Part shown: in pieces, positions 40,350 to 49,695 of the stretch
Position numbering within the stretch: the first letter of the stretch is position 1
How the letters are laid out: every line of letters begins with the position of its first letter
From: Streptomyces uncialis
GTDB taxonomy: Bacteria; Actinomycetota; Actinomycetes; Streptomycetales; Streptomycetaceae
Assembly (NCBI RefSeq): GCF_036250755.1
Contig: NZ_CP109583.1
Span: forward strand, 6,983,501 to 7,047,500
Reading direction: 5' to 3'
Length of the DNA: 64,000 bases
The notes under the pieces: generated by a model
Database searches by the model: none
Seen by the model: only the letters and a program-made list of their open reading frames with translations
Told to the model about the DNA's origin: nothing
Translations under genes and position numbers: made by a program

Positions 40350-41057
40350 TCAGCCGAAGGCGGGGGCCGCAGGGGGGCCGCGGCGGCCTACCGAGTGCGC
40401 CCACAGCCGGGGCCGGGCGACGGGGACCGCGCGGGTGACGGCGCCGGGCAGCGGGCGCCCGGGCTCCCGGGCCACGGTCACCGCGGCGACCGCGATCAGC
40501 AGCGGCCGGAAGGTGCAGACGGCCACCGCGCGCAGCAGCTGCCCCAGCGCCCGCTCACCGCGCCACAGCCAGACCGCGGCGAACAGCCCGATCCCGATGT
40601 GCGCGGCGAGCAGCAGCCAGGGGGTGCCGGGGGTGGCGTCGGCCAGCAGGGCCGCCGCCCGGTTCTGCGGGCCCGCGGCCATCCCGGCCAGCGGGGTGCC
40701 CACGTCGCCGCGGCACAGGACGTCCAGGCCCACCGAGCGCAGCGCACCGGTGACCGGACCGCCCGCCCGGCCGTAGCAGACATGCTGCCCGGCGGTGAAG
40801 ACGGTGTCCGAGGCCAGCTCCAGCGGCACCAGCAGTGCCGCGATCCGGCCGAAGCCGCGCTCCCGCCGCCCGGCGAGGGCGAAGGCGAGGACGAAGACGC
40901 CCGCCGTGACCACCGCGGTGGTCGACAGGGGCAGGGGTACCCCGGACAGCAGCACGTGCGACGCGACGGAGAGCGTCACGACGACTGCCGTGAACAGCGC
41001 CGCGCGTACGGCTCTGATCGGGGTACCGGATATGTCCATCGCGGAGGAGTGTCCCAT
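40350..41057 (-). CDS. Four-to-five-helix integral membrane protein of unknown function
   Basis: 235 residues from ATG 41057; an ATG at 41039 gives 229, and neither start has a clear ribosome-binding site. Membrane helices are seen around ALFTAVVVTLSVASHVLL, STTAVVTAGVFVLAFALA, GRIAALLVPLELASDTVF, TPWLLLAAHIGIGLFAAVWL and LLRAVAVCTFRPLLIAVAAV. Two cysteines (QHVCYGRAG and DVLCRGDVG) fall in the loop between helices three and four, likely outside. It precedes the DsbA-like gene by about 80 bases on the same strand. No family is recognised with confidence; a redox partner role is a guess from the context. Confidence 0.75.
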   Translation of the reverse strand: MGHSSAMDISGTPIRAVRAALFTAVVVTLSVASHVLLSGVPLPLSTTAVVTAGVFVLAFALAGRRERGFGRIAALLVPLELASDTVFTAGQHVCYGRAGGPVTGALRSVGLDVLCRGDVGTPLAGMAAGPQNRAAALLADATPGTPWLLLAAHIGIGLFAAVWLWRGERALGQLLRAVAVCTFRPLLIAVAAVTVAREPGRPLPGAVTRAVPVARPRLWAHSVGRRGPPAAPAFG

Positions 41058-41197
41058 GGGCGGTGGTAAGAGAGCCCTAAAGGGTCCCTGTGAGTTCGGC
41101 GGGGAGCGGTGGGCCCGGCGGGGCCCGGTGCGGCCGGTGGGGCGGGAGCGGGCCGATTCCGCCCCGCTCGCGCCCCGCCGACGGCGGCCGGGCGGTG

Positions 41198-42544
41198 CTA
41201 CAGGCCCGGGATGCGGCCGTTGCGGAAGAGGTCCACGAACGTCTGGTGGTCGGCGCGGGCCCGCGCGCCGTAGCTGTGCGCGAAGTCCACCAGCAGCTCC
41301 GCGAAGCCGTCCTCGTCGGCGGCGATCGCCGCGTCGATGGCCCGCTCGGTGGAGAACGGCACCAGCTCCGAGTGACCGCTCTCGTCGTCCGCCGCCGAGT
41401 GCATCGTCGCCGTGGCCCGGCCGAGGTCCGCGACGACCGTCGTGATCTCGTCCAGATCGTCCAGGTCGGACCAGTCCAGGTCCACCGCGTACGGGGACAC
41501 CTCGGCGACGAGCTGCCCCGAGCCGTCCAGCTCGGTCCAGCCCAGCCACGGGTCCGCGTGCGCCTGGAGCGCCCGCTGGGAGATCACCGTGCGGTGGCCC
41601 TCGTGCTGCCAGTACTCGCGGATCGCCCGGTCCGTGATGTGCCGGGACACCGCCGGGGTCTGCGCCTGCTTGAGGTAGATCACGACGTCGTTCTCCAGGG
41701 CGTCGCTGTTGCCCTCCAGCAGGATGTTGTACGAGGGGAGGCCGGCGGACCCTATGCCGATGCCCCGGCGGCCGACGACATCCTTGACGCGGTACGAGTC
41801 GGGGCGGGTCAGCGACGACTCGGGCAGGGTCTCCAGATAGCCGTCGAAAGCGGCCAGGACCTTGTACCGGGTGGCCGCGTCCAGCTCGATGGCGCCGCCC
41901 CCGGAGGCGAAGCGCCGCTCGAAGTCACGGATGTCCGTCATCGAGTCGAGCAGGCCGAAGCGGGTCAGCGAGCGGGCGACCCGCAGCGCGCCCAGCAGCG
42001 GGCCGTCCGCGGTGTCCAGGGTGAACGGCGGCACCTCGTCGCTCTTGGCGCCGGTCGCCAGCGCGTGGACCCGCTCGCGGTAGGCCGCCGCGTACGTGCG
42101 CACCAGGCCGGTGATCTGCTCGTCGCTCAGGGCCTTCGCGTACCCGATCAGCGCCAGCGACCCGGCGAACCGCTTGAGGTCCCAGGTGAAGGGGCCTACG
42201 TACGCCTCGTCGAAGTCGTTGACGTTGAAGATCAGCCTGCCCTGCGAGTCCATGTACGTGCCGAAGTTCTCGGCGTGCAGGTCGCCGTGGATCCACACCC
42301 GGGAGGTGCGGTCGTCCAGGTACGGGCCGCTCGCGGTCTTCGCGGCACTCGCGCCCTCCGCGTGCAGGTCGTGGTAGAAGAGGGTCGCCGTACCGCGGTA
42401 GAAGGCGAACGCCGAGGACGCCATCTTGCGGAACTTCACCCGGAACGCGGCGGGGTCGGCGGCCAGCAGCTCACCGAATGCGGTGTCGAAGACGGCGAGG
42501 ATCTCCTCGCCGCGCTGCTCGGCGCGGGGCTGCTGAACCGACAT
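41198..42544 (-). CDS. DUF2252 family protein (kinase-like fold)
   Basis: 448 residues from ATG 42544 with GGAGG at 42556-42560. The DUF2252 pattern is clear: FRVKFRKMASSAFAFYRGTA, VWIHGDLHAENFGTYMDSQG, NVNDFDEAYVGPFTWDLKRF and, later, LKQAQTPAVSRHITDRAI with GWTELDGSGQLVAEVSPYAV. HGDLHAENF and NDFDEA resemble the catalytic and metal-binding loops of aminoglycoside-phosphotransferase-like kinases. The function is not established. It is divergent from dnaE. Confidence 0.9.
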   Translation of the reverse strand: MSVQQPRAEQRGEEILAVFDTAFGELLAADPAAFRVKFRKMASSAFAFYRGTATLFYHDLHAEGASAAKTASGPYLDDRTSRVWIHGDLHAENFGTYMDSQGRLIFNVNDFDEAYVGPFTWDLKRFAGSLALIGYAKALSDEQITGLVRTYAAAYRERVHALATGAKSDEVPPFTLDTADGPLLGALRVARSLTRFGLLDSMTDIRDFERRFASGGGAIELDAATRYKVLAAFDGYLETLPESSLTRPDSYRVKDVVGRRGIGIGSAGLPSYNILLEGNSDALENDVVIYLKQAQTPAVSRHITDRAIREYWQHEGHRTVISQRALQAHADPWLGWTELDGSGQLVAEVSPYAVDLDWSDLDDLDEITTVVADLGRATATMHSAADDESGHSELVPFSTERAIDAAIAADEDGFAELLVDFAHSYGARARADHQTFVDLFRNGRIPGL

Positions 42545-42879
42545 CGGGGGGTGCCTCCTGGTACGGACCGGTCGGGCTCGCGCGGTGATGCGCGGGCCTG
42601 TGCGCATGGTGCCTGATGTGTCCGGGCTGCCGGGCGCGCGGGGCGGGACCGCACACCGCGGCCTTCCGGCCCCGTACGCGCTCCCGGTCCTGTCAACGCG
42701 CGACACGCCTTCGGAGTGCCCGCCCCGGACATCCGTGGACGGCGTTCCGGGGCCGGGACGCCACCCGATCGCGTCCCCGCACCGTACCGGCGGGCGCCCC
42801 GTTCCTGTCAGTGCGGAGACGTAGACTTCCACGCTGTCCCCCCAGACCGTCGCCGACCGTTTCCGCTGGAGGCCGTACC
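42545..42879. other. Divergent region between the DUF2252 gene and dnaE
   Basis: 335 bases, no gene seen. TAGACT at 42822-42827 is a plausible -10 element for dnaE, with a TTCCTG at 42802-42807 as a poor -35. The dnaE ribosome-binding site GGAGG lies about eight bases before its GTG. Confidence 0.45.
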
Positions 42880-45800
42880 GTGTCGAAACCGCCGTTCACG
42901 CACCTGCATGTTCACACCCAGTATTCGCTGCTGGACGGTGCGGCGCGGTTGAAGGACATGTTCAACGCGTGCAACGACATGGGCATGTCGCATATCGCGA
43001 TGACGGACCACGGGAACCTGCACGGGGCGTACGACTTCTTCCATCAGGCGACGAAGGCGGGTATCACGCCGATCATCGGGATCGAGGCGTACGTGGCGCC
43101 GGAGTCGCGGCGCAACAAGCGGAAGATCCAGTGGGGGCAGCCGCACCAGAAGCGGGACGACGTCTCCGGTTCGGGTGGCTATACCCACAAGACGATCTGG
43201 GCGGCGGACGCGACGGGGCTGCACAACCTGTTCCGGCTGTCCTCGGACGCGTACGCGGAGGGCTGGCTGACGAAGTGGCCCCGGATGGACCGCGAGACGA
43301 TCTCGAAATGGTCCGAGGGCCTCATCGCCTCGACCGGCTGCCCCTCGGGCGAACTCCAGACGCGGCTGCGGCTGGGGCAGTTCGACGAGGCGCTGAAGGC
43401 GGCGTCCGACTACCAGGACATCTTCGGCAAGGACCGCTACTTCCTGGAGCTGATGGACCACGGCATCGAGATCGAGCGCCGCGTACGGCAGGGGCTGCTG
43501 GAGATCGGGAAGAAACTCGGCATCCCCCCGATCGTCACCAACGACTCCCACTACACCCACGCCTCCGAAGCGGTCGCCCACGACGCGCTGCTCTGCATCC
43601 AGACCGGCAAGAACCTCTCCGACCCCGACCGCTTCCGCTTCGACGGCACCGGCTACTACCTCAAGTCCACCGACGAGATGTACGCCATCGACTCCTCCGA
43701 CGCCTGGCAGGAAGGCTGCGCCAACACCCTCCTCGTCGCCGAGCAGATCAACACCGAGGGCATGTTCCAGCAGCGGAACCTCATGCCCAAGTTCGACATC
43801 CCCGAGGGCTACACCGAGGTCAGCTGGTTCCAGGAGGAAGTGCGCCGCGGTATGGACCGCCGCTTCCCCGGCGGTGTGCCCGACGACCGGCAGAAGCAGG
43901 TCGAGTACGAGATGGACGTCATCATCCAGATGGGGTTCCCGGGGTACTTCCTCGTCGTCGCCGACTTCATCATGTGGGCCAAGAACAACGGCATCGCGGT
44001 GGGCCCCGGCCGTGGCTCCGCCGCCGGATCGATCGTCGCCTACGCGATGGGCATCACCGACCTCGACCCCATCCCGCACGGGCTGATCTTCGAGCGGTTC
44101 CTGAACCCCGAGCGGGTGTCGATGCCCGATGTCGACATCGACTTCGACGAGCGCAGGCGCGTCGAGGTCATCCGGTACGTCACCGAGAAGTACGGCGCCG
44201 ACAAGGTCGCCATGATCGGCACGTACGGCACCATCAAGGCGAAGAACGCCATCAAGGACTCCGCCCGCGTCCTCGGCTACCCGTACGCCATGGGCGACCG
44301 CATCACCAAGGCCATGCCCGCCGACGTCCTCGGCAAGGGCATCCCGCTCTCCGGCATCCTCGACCCGGCCCACCCCCGCTACTCCGAGGCGGGCGAGGTC
44401 CGGGGGATGTACGAGAACGAGCCGGACGTGAAGAAGGTCATCGACACCGCGCGCGGGGTGGAGGGCCTGGTCCGGCAGATGGGCGTCCACGCCGCCGGCG
44501 TCATCATGTCCAGCGAGCGGATCACCGACCACGTCCCCGTCTGGGTGCGCCACTCCGACCAGGTCACCATCACCCAGTGGGACTATCCGAGCTGTGAGTC
44601 GCTCGGCCTGCTGAAGATGGACTTCCTCGGGCTGCGCAACCTCACGATCATGGACGACGCCGTCAAGATGGTGAAGTCCAACAAGGGCATCGACATCGAC
44701 CTCCTGGGGCTCGCGCTCGACGACCCCAAGACCTTCGAACTCCTCGGCCGGGGCGACACCCTCGGCGTCTTCCAGTTCGACGGCGGACCCATGCGGTCCC
44801 TGCTGCGGCTGATGAAGCCCGACAACTTCGAAGACATCTCCGCCGTGTCCGCCCTGTACCGGCCGGGCCCGATGGGCATGAACTCGCACACCAACTACGC
44901 CCTGCGCAAGAACGGCCAGCAGGACATCACCCCGATCCACCCGGAGCTCGAAGAGCCGCTGCGGGAGATCCTCGATGTCACCCACGGTCTGATCGTGTAC
45001 CAGGAGCAGGTGCAGAAGGCCGCGCAGATCATCGCCGGGTACTCCCTCGGCGAGGCCGACATCCTGCGCCGGGTGATGGGCAAGAAGAAGCCCGAGGAAC
45101 TGGCGAAGAACTTCACGATCTTCCAGGCCGGTGCCCGGAAGAACGAGTACAGCGACGAGGCCATCCAGGCCCTGTGGGACGTCCTGGTGCCGTTCGCCGG
45201 ATACGCGTTCAACAAGGCCCACTCCGCCGCGTACGGACTCGTCTCGTACTGGACGGCGTACCTCAAGGCCAACTACCCGGCCGAGTACATGGCCGGACTG
45301 CTCACCTCGGTGAAGGACGACAAGGACAAGTCCGCGGTCTACCTCAACGAATGCCGCCGGATGGGCATCAAGGTGCTGCCGCCCAACGTCAACGAGTCCA
45401 TGTCGAACTTCGCCGCCCAGGGTGACGACGTGATCCTGTTCGGGCTGAACGCCGTGCGCAACGTCGGCTCGAACGTCGTGGACTCGATCATCCGCAGCCG
45501 CAAGGCGAAGGGGAAGTACGCGTCGTTCCCCGACTACCTCGACAAGGTCGAGGCGGTCGTCTGCAACAAGCGCACCACCGAGTCCCTGATCAAGGCCGGT
45601 GCCTTCGACACCATGGGGCACACCCGCAAGGGCCTCACCGCGCAGTACGAACCGATGATCGACAATGTCGTCCAGGTCAAGCGCAAGGAGGCCGAGGGGC
45701 AGTTCGACCTCTTCGGCGGTATGGGCGACGACGCGGGTGACGAGCCCGGCTTCGGCCTCGACGTGGAGTTCTCGCCCGACGAGTGGGAGAAGACCTATCT

Positions 45801-46419
45801 GCTCGCCCAGGAACGCGAGATGCTCGGCCTCTATGTCTCCGACCACCCGCTGTTCGGTATCGAGCATGTGCTGTCGGACAAGGCGGACGCGTCGATCTCC
45901 CAGCTCACCGGCGGTGAGCACAGCGACGGCGCGGTCGTCACCATCGGCGGCATCATCTCCGGCCTCCAGCGCAAGATGACCAAGCAGGGCAACGCCTGGG
46001 CGATCGCCACCGTCGAGGATCTCGCGGGCTCCATCGAGTGCATGTTCTTCCCCGCCACCTACCAGCTCGTCTCCACCCAACTCGTCGAGGACGCGGTCGT
46101 CTTCGTCAAGGGACGGCTCGACAAGCGGGAGGACGTGCCCCGGCTGGTCGCCATGGAGCTGATGGTGCCCGATCTGTCGAACGCCGGGACCGACGCCGCC
46201 GTCGTGATCACCATCCCGACCGTGAAGGTCACCCCGCCGATGGTCAGCAGGCTGGGGGAGATCCTCAGCCACCACAAGGGCAACAGCGAGGTACGGATCA
46301 AGCTCCTGGGCGCCCGCTCGACCACCGTCCTGCGACTGGACCGCCACCGGGTGCAGCCCGACCCCGCGCTCTTCGGCGATCTGAAGGTCCTCCTCGGCCC
46401 GTCCTGCCTCGCGGGCTGA
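42880..46419 (+). CDS. dnaE: DNA polymerase III alpha subunit DnaE
   Basis: 1179 residues from GTG 42880. The PHP domain starts at once (FTHLHVHTQYSLLDGAARLK) with MTDHGNLHGAYDFF. The palm holds VGPGRGSAAGSIVAYAMGI and catalytic Asp417 and Asp419 in MPDVDIDFDERRR. GLLKMDFLGLRNLTI, RRVMGKKKPEELAK and FNKAHSAAYGLVSYWTAYLK are alpha-subunit blocks. A C-terminal OB fold (VVTIGGIISGLQRKMTKQGN) and beta-clamp-binding region complete it. It is the replicative polymerase. Length matches the actinobacterial DnaE1 class. It is monocistronic, with a terminator at 46512. Confidence 0.98.
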   Translation: MSKPPFTHLHVHTQYSLLDGAARLKDMFNACNDMGMSHIAMTDHGNLHGAYDFFHQATKAGITPIIGIEAYVAPESRRNKRKIQWGQPHQKRDDVSGSGGYTHKTIWAADATGLHNLFRLSSDAYAEGWLTKWPRMDRETISKWSEGLIASTGCPSGELQTRLRLGQFDEALKAASDYQDIFGKDRYFLELMDHGIEIERRVRQGLLEIGKKLGIPPIVTNDSHYTHASEAVAHDALLCIQTGKNLSDPDRFRFDGTGYYLKSTDEMYAIDSSDAWQEGCANTLLVAEQINTEGMFQQRNLMPKFDIPEGYTEVSWFQEEVRRGMDRRFPGGVPDDRQKQVEYEMDVIIQMGFPGYFLVVADFIMWAKNNGIAVGPGRGSAAGSIVAYAMGITDLDPIPHGLIFERFLNPERVSMPDVDIDFDERRRVEVIRYVTEKYGADKVAMIGTYGTIKAKNAIKDSARVLGYPYAMGDRITKAMPADVLGKGIPLSGILDPAHPRYSEAGEVRGMYENEPDVKKVIDTARGVEGLVRQMGVHAAGVIMSSERITDHVPVWVRHSDQVTITQWDYPSCESLGLLKMDFLGLRNLTIMDDAVKMVKSNKGIDIDLLGLALDDPKTFELLGRGDTLGVFQFDGGPMRSLLRLMKPDNFEDISAVSALYRPGPMGMNSHTNYALRKNGQQDITPIHPELEEPLREILDVTHGLIVYQEQVQKAAQIIAGYSLGEADILRRVMGKKKPEELAKNFTIFQAGARKNEYSDEAIQALWDVLVPFAGYAFNKAHSAAYGLVSYWTAYLKANYPAEYMAGLLTSVKDDKDKSAVYLNECRRMGIKVLPPNVNESMSNFAAQGDDVILFGLNAVRNVGSNVVDSIIRSRKAKGKYASFPDYLDKVEAVVCNKRTTESLIKAGAFDTMGHTRKGLTAQYEPMIDNVVQVKRKEAEGQFDLFGGMGDDAGDEPGFGLDVEFSPDEWEKTYLLAQEREMLGLYVSDHPLFGIEHVLSDKADASISQLTGGEHSDGAVVTIGGIISGLQRKMTKQGNAWAIATVEDLAGSIECMFFPATYQLVSTQLVEDAVVFVKGRLDKREDVPRLVAMELMVPDLSNAGTDAAVVITIPTVKVTPPMVSRLGEILSHHKGNSEVRIKLLGARSTTVLRLDRHRVQPDPALFGDLKVLLGPSCLAG

Positions 46420-46511
46420 GGGCCTGAGCGGCTGCGGGCCTGAGGGCCTAAGGGCTTGAGGGGCTGAAGGGCCTGAGCGCGGGGCACGGTCACGCCCGCG
46501 CACGATGCACG

Positions 46512-46548
46512 AGAGGGGCGCGTCCGGTACACCCGGACGCGCCCCTCT
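46512..46548. terminator. Bidirectional terminator hairpin between dnaE and the small basic gene
   Basis: A perfect 16-base stem AGAGGGGCGCGTCCGG (46512-46527) pairs with 46533-46548 around a five-base loop. It lies between convergent genes. A degenerate GGGCCTGAG-type short repeat fills 46419-46480 just before it. Confidence 0.88.
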
Positions 46549-46573
46549 TCGTTGCCGTGGCGACCCCGGGGGG

Positions 46574-46756
46574 TCAGTTGTGGCCGAATCGCTTCTGCCT
46601 GCCCTTCCGGGCCACGTCACCAGGAGTGACCTGGGAGCCGCGCTGCTCCGTCTGGGACTCCAGCGAGCTGCGCCGTGCCTCCTCCGCGCTCTGCTCGGCG
46701 GCCGACGAACGGTCCTGCTGCTGGCCGCCGTGTTTGCGGTGCTTGTTCTTGGCCAT
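46574..46756 (-). CDS. Small hydrophilic basic protein, conserved hypothetical
   Basis: 60 residues from ATG 46756, with a strong AGGAGG seven bases upstream. Sequence begins MAKNKHRKHGGQQQDRSSAA, is rich in Lys, Arg, Gln, Glu and Ser, and ends RKGRQKRFGHN. It has no membrane segment or cysteine and looks unfolded alone. Similar short proteins are seen in other streptomycetes beside dnaE. The function is unknown; a nucleic-acid or ribosome association would fit its charge but is only a guess. Confidence 0.75.
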   Translation of the reverse strand: MAKNKHRKHGGQQQDRSSAAEQSAEEARRSSLESQTEQRGSQVTPGDVARKGRQKRFGHN

Positions 46757-47066
46757 GGTGATGCCTCCTGAGGGGGATCCGGGGTCCAGAGCCGCGACCA
46801 GATTCACATAGGCGGACAAAGCGCGCATGTCGGAGAATTACCCTGGGTGACAAGGCGCGTCGGGGCGTTATGGGCGAATCCGCCACGCCGAAGATCGAGT
46901 TCGGGCCGTTAAGCCCCCCGGGGTCGGGCAGACTCCAAGCAGGTCTGAGAAACCCGACGCGCGCCCGCGAAGGTAGAGGAGACGCGGGAGTCCGAAGTTC
47001 CGCCGTCCTGAAGGGCCACTTTCGGGACACCCCGATGCAGGATTCAGGGACAGTTCAGGAAAGAGG
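46757..47066. other. Divergent region between the small basic gene and the NYN gene
   Basis: 310 bases, with a relatively AT-rich centre (46800-46870) that probably holds divergent promoters. A possible RNA structure lies at 46923-46958: GTCGGG pairs with CCCGAC outside CAGAC/GTCTG. Confidence 0.4.
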
Positions 47067-48338
47067 GTGGATCGCGTGGACCGCTGTGTCGTCCTGGTGG
47101 ACGCCGGATATCTGCTGGGGGCCGCCGCGAGTCTCCTCGCCGGGGAACCGTCGAGATCCCGGATCACCGTCGATCACACCGCCCTGATCCAGGGCCTGCG
47201 TGAGCGCGCCGAGCAGGACACCGGACGCCCGCTGCTGCGTATCTACTGGTTCGACGGCGCCCCCGACCGCGTACCGCAGCCCGAGCACCGCAGACTGCGG
47301 GTGATGTCCCGGGTCACCGTCCGGCTCGGCGCGCTGACCCGCAGCGACGGCCGCTGGGCCCAGAAGGGCGTCGACGCGGCCATGCACGCCGAACTGACCG
47401 AGCTGGCCCGCAACCGCGCCTGCTCCGACATCGTCCTGGTCACCGGCGACGGCGATCTGCTGCCCGGCATGATGGCCGCCAAGGAACACGGGGTCGCCGT
47501 CCATCTGTGGGCCCTCCAGGCCGCCGACGGCGACTACAACCAGTCCGAGGACCTGGTCGCCGAGGCCGACGAACGCCGCGTCCTCGACCGGATCTGGATC
47601 ACCCGGGCCGTCCGCGCCAAGGACACCACCGGGATCTGCGCCCCGCCGCCCGTGCCCCGGCCCGAGATCGCCGCCATCCTCTCCGCCCCGCTGCCGGAGT
47701 CCGCGCCCGACCGGACCGCCACCGGCCGCCCCCACCCCGGCGACGGCCCCGCCGACCCCCCGCACCCCGCCCCGCCCCGCGACAGCAACGGCGTCACCCA
47801 CGGCAACGGCACCGCCGACCGGGGCGCGCCCAAGGGCGTCCCCACCCCGAAGGACCTCGCCGCGCTGCGCGCCCCGGGGACCCACCCCGTACCGGGGGCG
47901 CAGCCCCAGCCCGCCGGGGCCACCCTGCGCTGGTCCTCCGACAAGGGCTGGGTGGACCGCCCCGGCACGGTCTCCGAGCCCGCCGACGCCGCGTCGCTGC
48001 CGACCCTCGCCCAGGTCACCACCGCCGAGCAGCGCTGGGCGGACCGCGAGGAGGACATCACCACCGTCGGCGGCGACCCCTACGAGGTCGGCCAGGTCTT
48101 CGCCCGCCGCTGGATGGCCCGGCTGCCCGAACCGGCCGCCCTCCAGCGGCTGTCCACCCTCTACCCCCGGGTCCCGCACCGCATCGACGGGGAACTGCTC
48201 CGGTACGCGGCCCGCTTCGGTCTCCTCGCCCACAAGGACGACCAGATCGACGAGCACGACCGGTACGCCATCCGGGCCGGGTTCTGGCGGGAGGTCGAGG
48301 CCCGGACCGCCCCCGAGCCCGCCCCGGCGGGCGAGTGA
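47067..48338 (+). CDS. NYN (PIN-like) domain protein
   Basis: 423 residues from GTG 47067, or 420 from GTG 47076; both have AG-rich ribosome-binding sites. The NYN/LabA-like nuclease fold is clear: DRCVVLVDAGYLLGAAASLL with the first catalytic Asp, RIYWFDGAP, GVDAAMHAELTELAR and CSDIVLVTGDGDLLPGMMAA with the second acidic pair. The middle (about 190-310) is Pro/Ala-rich and disordered; the last 100 residues are helical (QVFARRWMARLPEPAALQRL). NYN domains are often RNases. No target is evident. It stands alone upstream of the ABC transporter. Confidence 0.85.
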   Translation: MDRVDRCVVLVDAGYLLGAAASLLAGEPSRSRITVDHTALIQGLRERAEQDTGRPLLRIYWFDGAPDRVPQPEHRRLRVMSRVTVRLGALTRSDGRWAQKGVDAAMHAELTELARNRACSDIVLVTGDGDLLPGMMAAKEHGVAVHLWALQAADGDYNQSEDLVAEADERRVLDRIWITRAVRAKDTTGICAPPPVPRPEIAAILSAPLPESAPDRTATGRPHPGDGPADPPHPAPPRDSNGVTHGNGTADRGAPKGVPTPKDLAALRAPGTHPVPGAQPQPAGATLRWSSDKGWVDRPGTVSEPADAASLPTLAQVTTAEQRWADREEDITTVGGDPYEVGQVFARRWMARLPEPAALQRLSTLYPRVPHRIDGELLRYAARFGLLAHKDDQIDEHDRYAIRAGFWREVEARTAPEPAPAGE

Positions 48339-48516
48339 CCCCACCCCGTACCGGGGGCGCGGCGGCGCCGCACGGACCCGCCCCCGGGGCCCGGCGACGG
48401 GCCCCGGCCCGCCCGCGCCGGACGGCCGCGCCCGGTGTCCCGCCGATCCTCCCGCGGACCGCCTTGTGCACCCCGGAGGCATACCGCCCTCCCGGCACCC
48501 CGTAGGCTCCCTCTTC

Positions 48517-49539
48517 GTGAGTACGCGCCCCGCACACCCGGAACACATCGGCGATGTGGTGTGCGTGGTGCGCGACCTGGTGAAGACGTACCCCGCCAGC
48601 CGAGGCCGGCGCGGAGCCCCCGGCACCCCCGAGGTACGGGCCACCGACCGGGTCCGCCTCGACATCCGGCGCGGTGAGATCTTCGGCCTGCTCGGACCCA
48701 ACGGCGCCGGTAAGTCCACCCTGGTACGCCAGCTCACCGGACTGATGCGGCCCGACTCCGGCGCCGTCGAGATCCTCGGCCACGACATCGTCCGCCACCC
48801 CGAACGCGCCGCCCGTATCCTCGCCTACCTCGGCCAGGAGTCCAGCGCCCTGGACGAGCTGACCGTCTCCCTCGCCGCGGAGACCACCGCCCGGCTGCGC
48901 GGCCTCGAACTGCGGGCCGCCCGCGCCGCCCGCGACACGGTCCTCGAAGAACTGGGCCTCACCGCCCTCGCGTCCCGCCCGCTCGCCCGGCTCTCCGGCG
49001 GCCAGCGGCGGCTCGCCTGTGTCGCCGCCGCGCTCGTCGGCGAACGCCCGCTGCTGGTGCTCGACGAGCCCACCACCGCCATGGACCCCATCGCCCGGCG
49101 CGCGGTCTGGGCCGCGATCGACCGCCGCCGCGCCGAACACGGCACCACCGTCCTGCTGGTCACCCACAACGTCATCGAGGCGGAGACGGTCCTCGACCGG
49201 GTCGCCGTCCTCGACCGGGGCCGGGTCATCGCCTGCGACACCCCCGGCGGACTCAAGGAACGGGTCGCCGGGGAGGTACGCGTCGAGCTCGTCTGGCGGG
49301 AACGCGCGCCCCTGGACATCCCGGAGGTCGCCGCGCTGCGCTCCTCCGCGACCCTGCACGGCCGCCGCTGGGTGCTGCGTCTCGCCCCCGACGAGGCCCG
49401 TGCCGCGGTCGCCGCGGTGACCGGCGGCGCCGCGTTCGCCGCCCTCGACGACTTCACCCTCGCGACGCCCAGCCTGGAGGACGTCTATCTGGCGCTCGGC
49501 GGCAGCGACACCGCCGCAGAGGGCCTGGTGAAGCTGTGA
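48517..49539 (+). CDS. ABC transporter ATP-binding protein
   Basis: 340 residues from GTG 48517. TAGGCT at 48503-48508 lies eight bases before the start and there is no ribosome-binding site, the layout of a leaderless mRNA. Walker A is LLGPNGAGKSTLVRQL, the signature is LSGGQRRLACVAAALV, Walker B is LLVLDEPTTAMDP and the switch His is in LLVTHNVIEAE. A C-terminal extension of about 90 residues is usual in DrrA/ABC-2-type exporters. It pairs with the permease gene 156 bases downstream. The substrate is unknown. Confidence 0.92.
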   Translation: MSTRPAHPEHIGDVVCVVRDLVKTYPASRGRRGAPGTPEVRATDRVRLDIRRGEIFGLLGPNGAGKSTLVRQLTGLMRPDSGAVEILGHDIVRHPERAARILAYLGQESSALDELTVSLAAETTARLRGLELRAARAARDTVLEELGLTALASRPLARLSGGQRRLACVAAALVGERPLLVLDEPTTAMDPIARRAVWAAIDRRRAEHGTTVLLVTHNVIEAETVLDRVAVLDRGRVIACDTPGGLKERVAGEVRVELVWRERAPLDIPEVAALRSSATLHGRRWVLRLAPDEARAAVAAVTGGAAFAALDDFTLATPSLEDVYLALGGSDTAAEGLVKL

Positions 49540-49695
49540 CCCGCCGATCCGCCCGTGCCCTGGCCCCCGGGCCGGGCCCGGCCCCGTACCGCGCCCGCCG
49601 ACCGGGCGGCCGTACATGAGGCCGCCCACAGCGCCGTCCGTCCGGGCCACCATGGACGCCGTGCCGCACGTCGTCAGGAACAGGAGCCTCACCAC

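Noticed and set aside
42808..46620. 1270-codon minus-strand frame over dnaE
   Set aside because: Antisense to dnaE and made of Val/Gly/Asp/His-rich shadow sequence.
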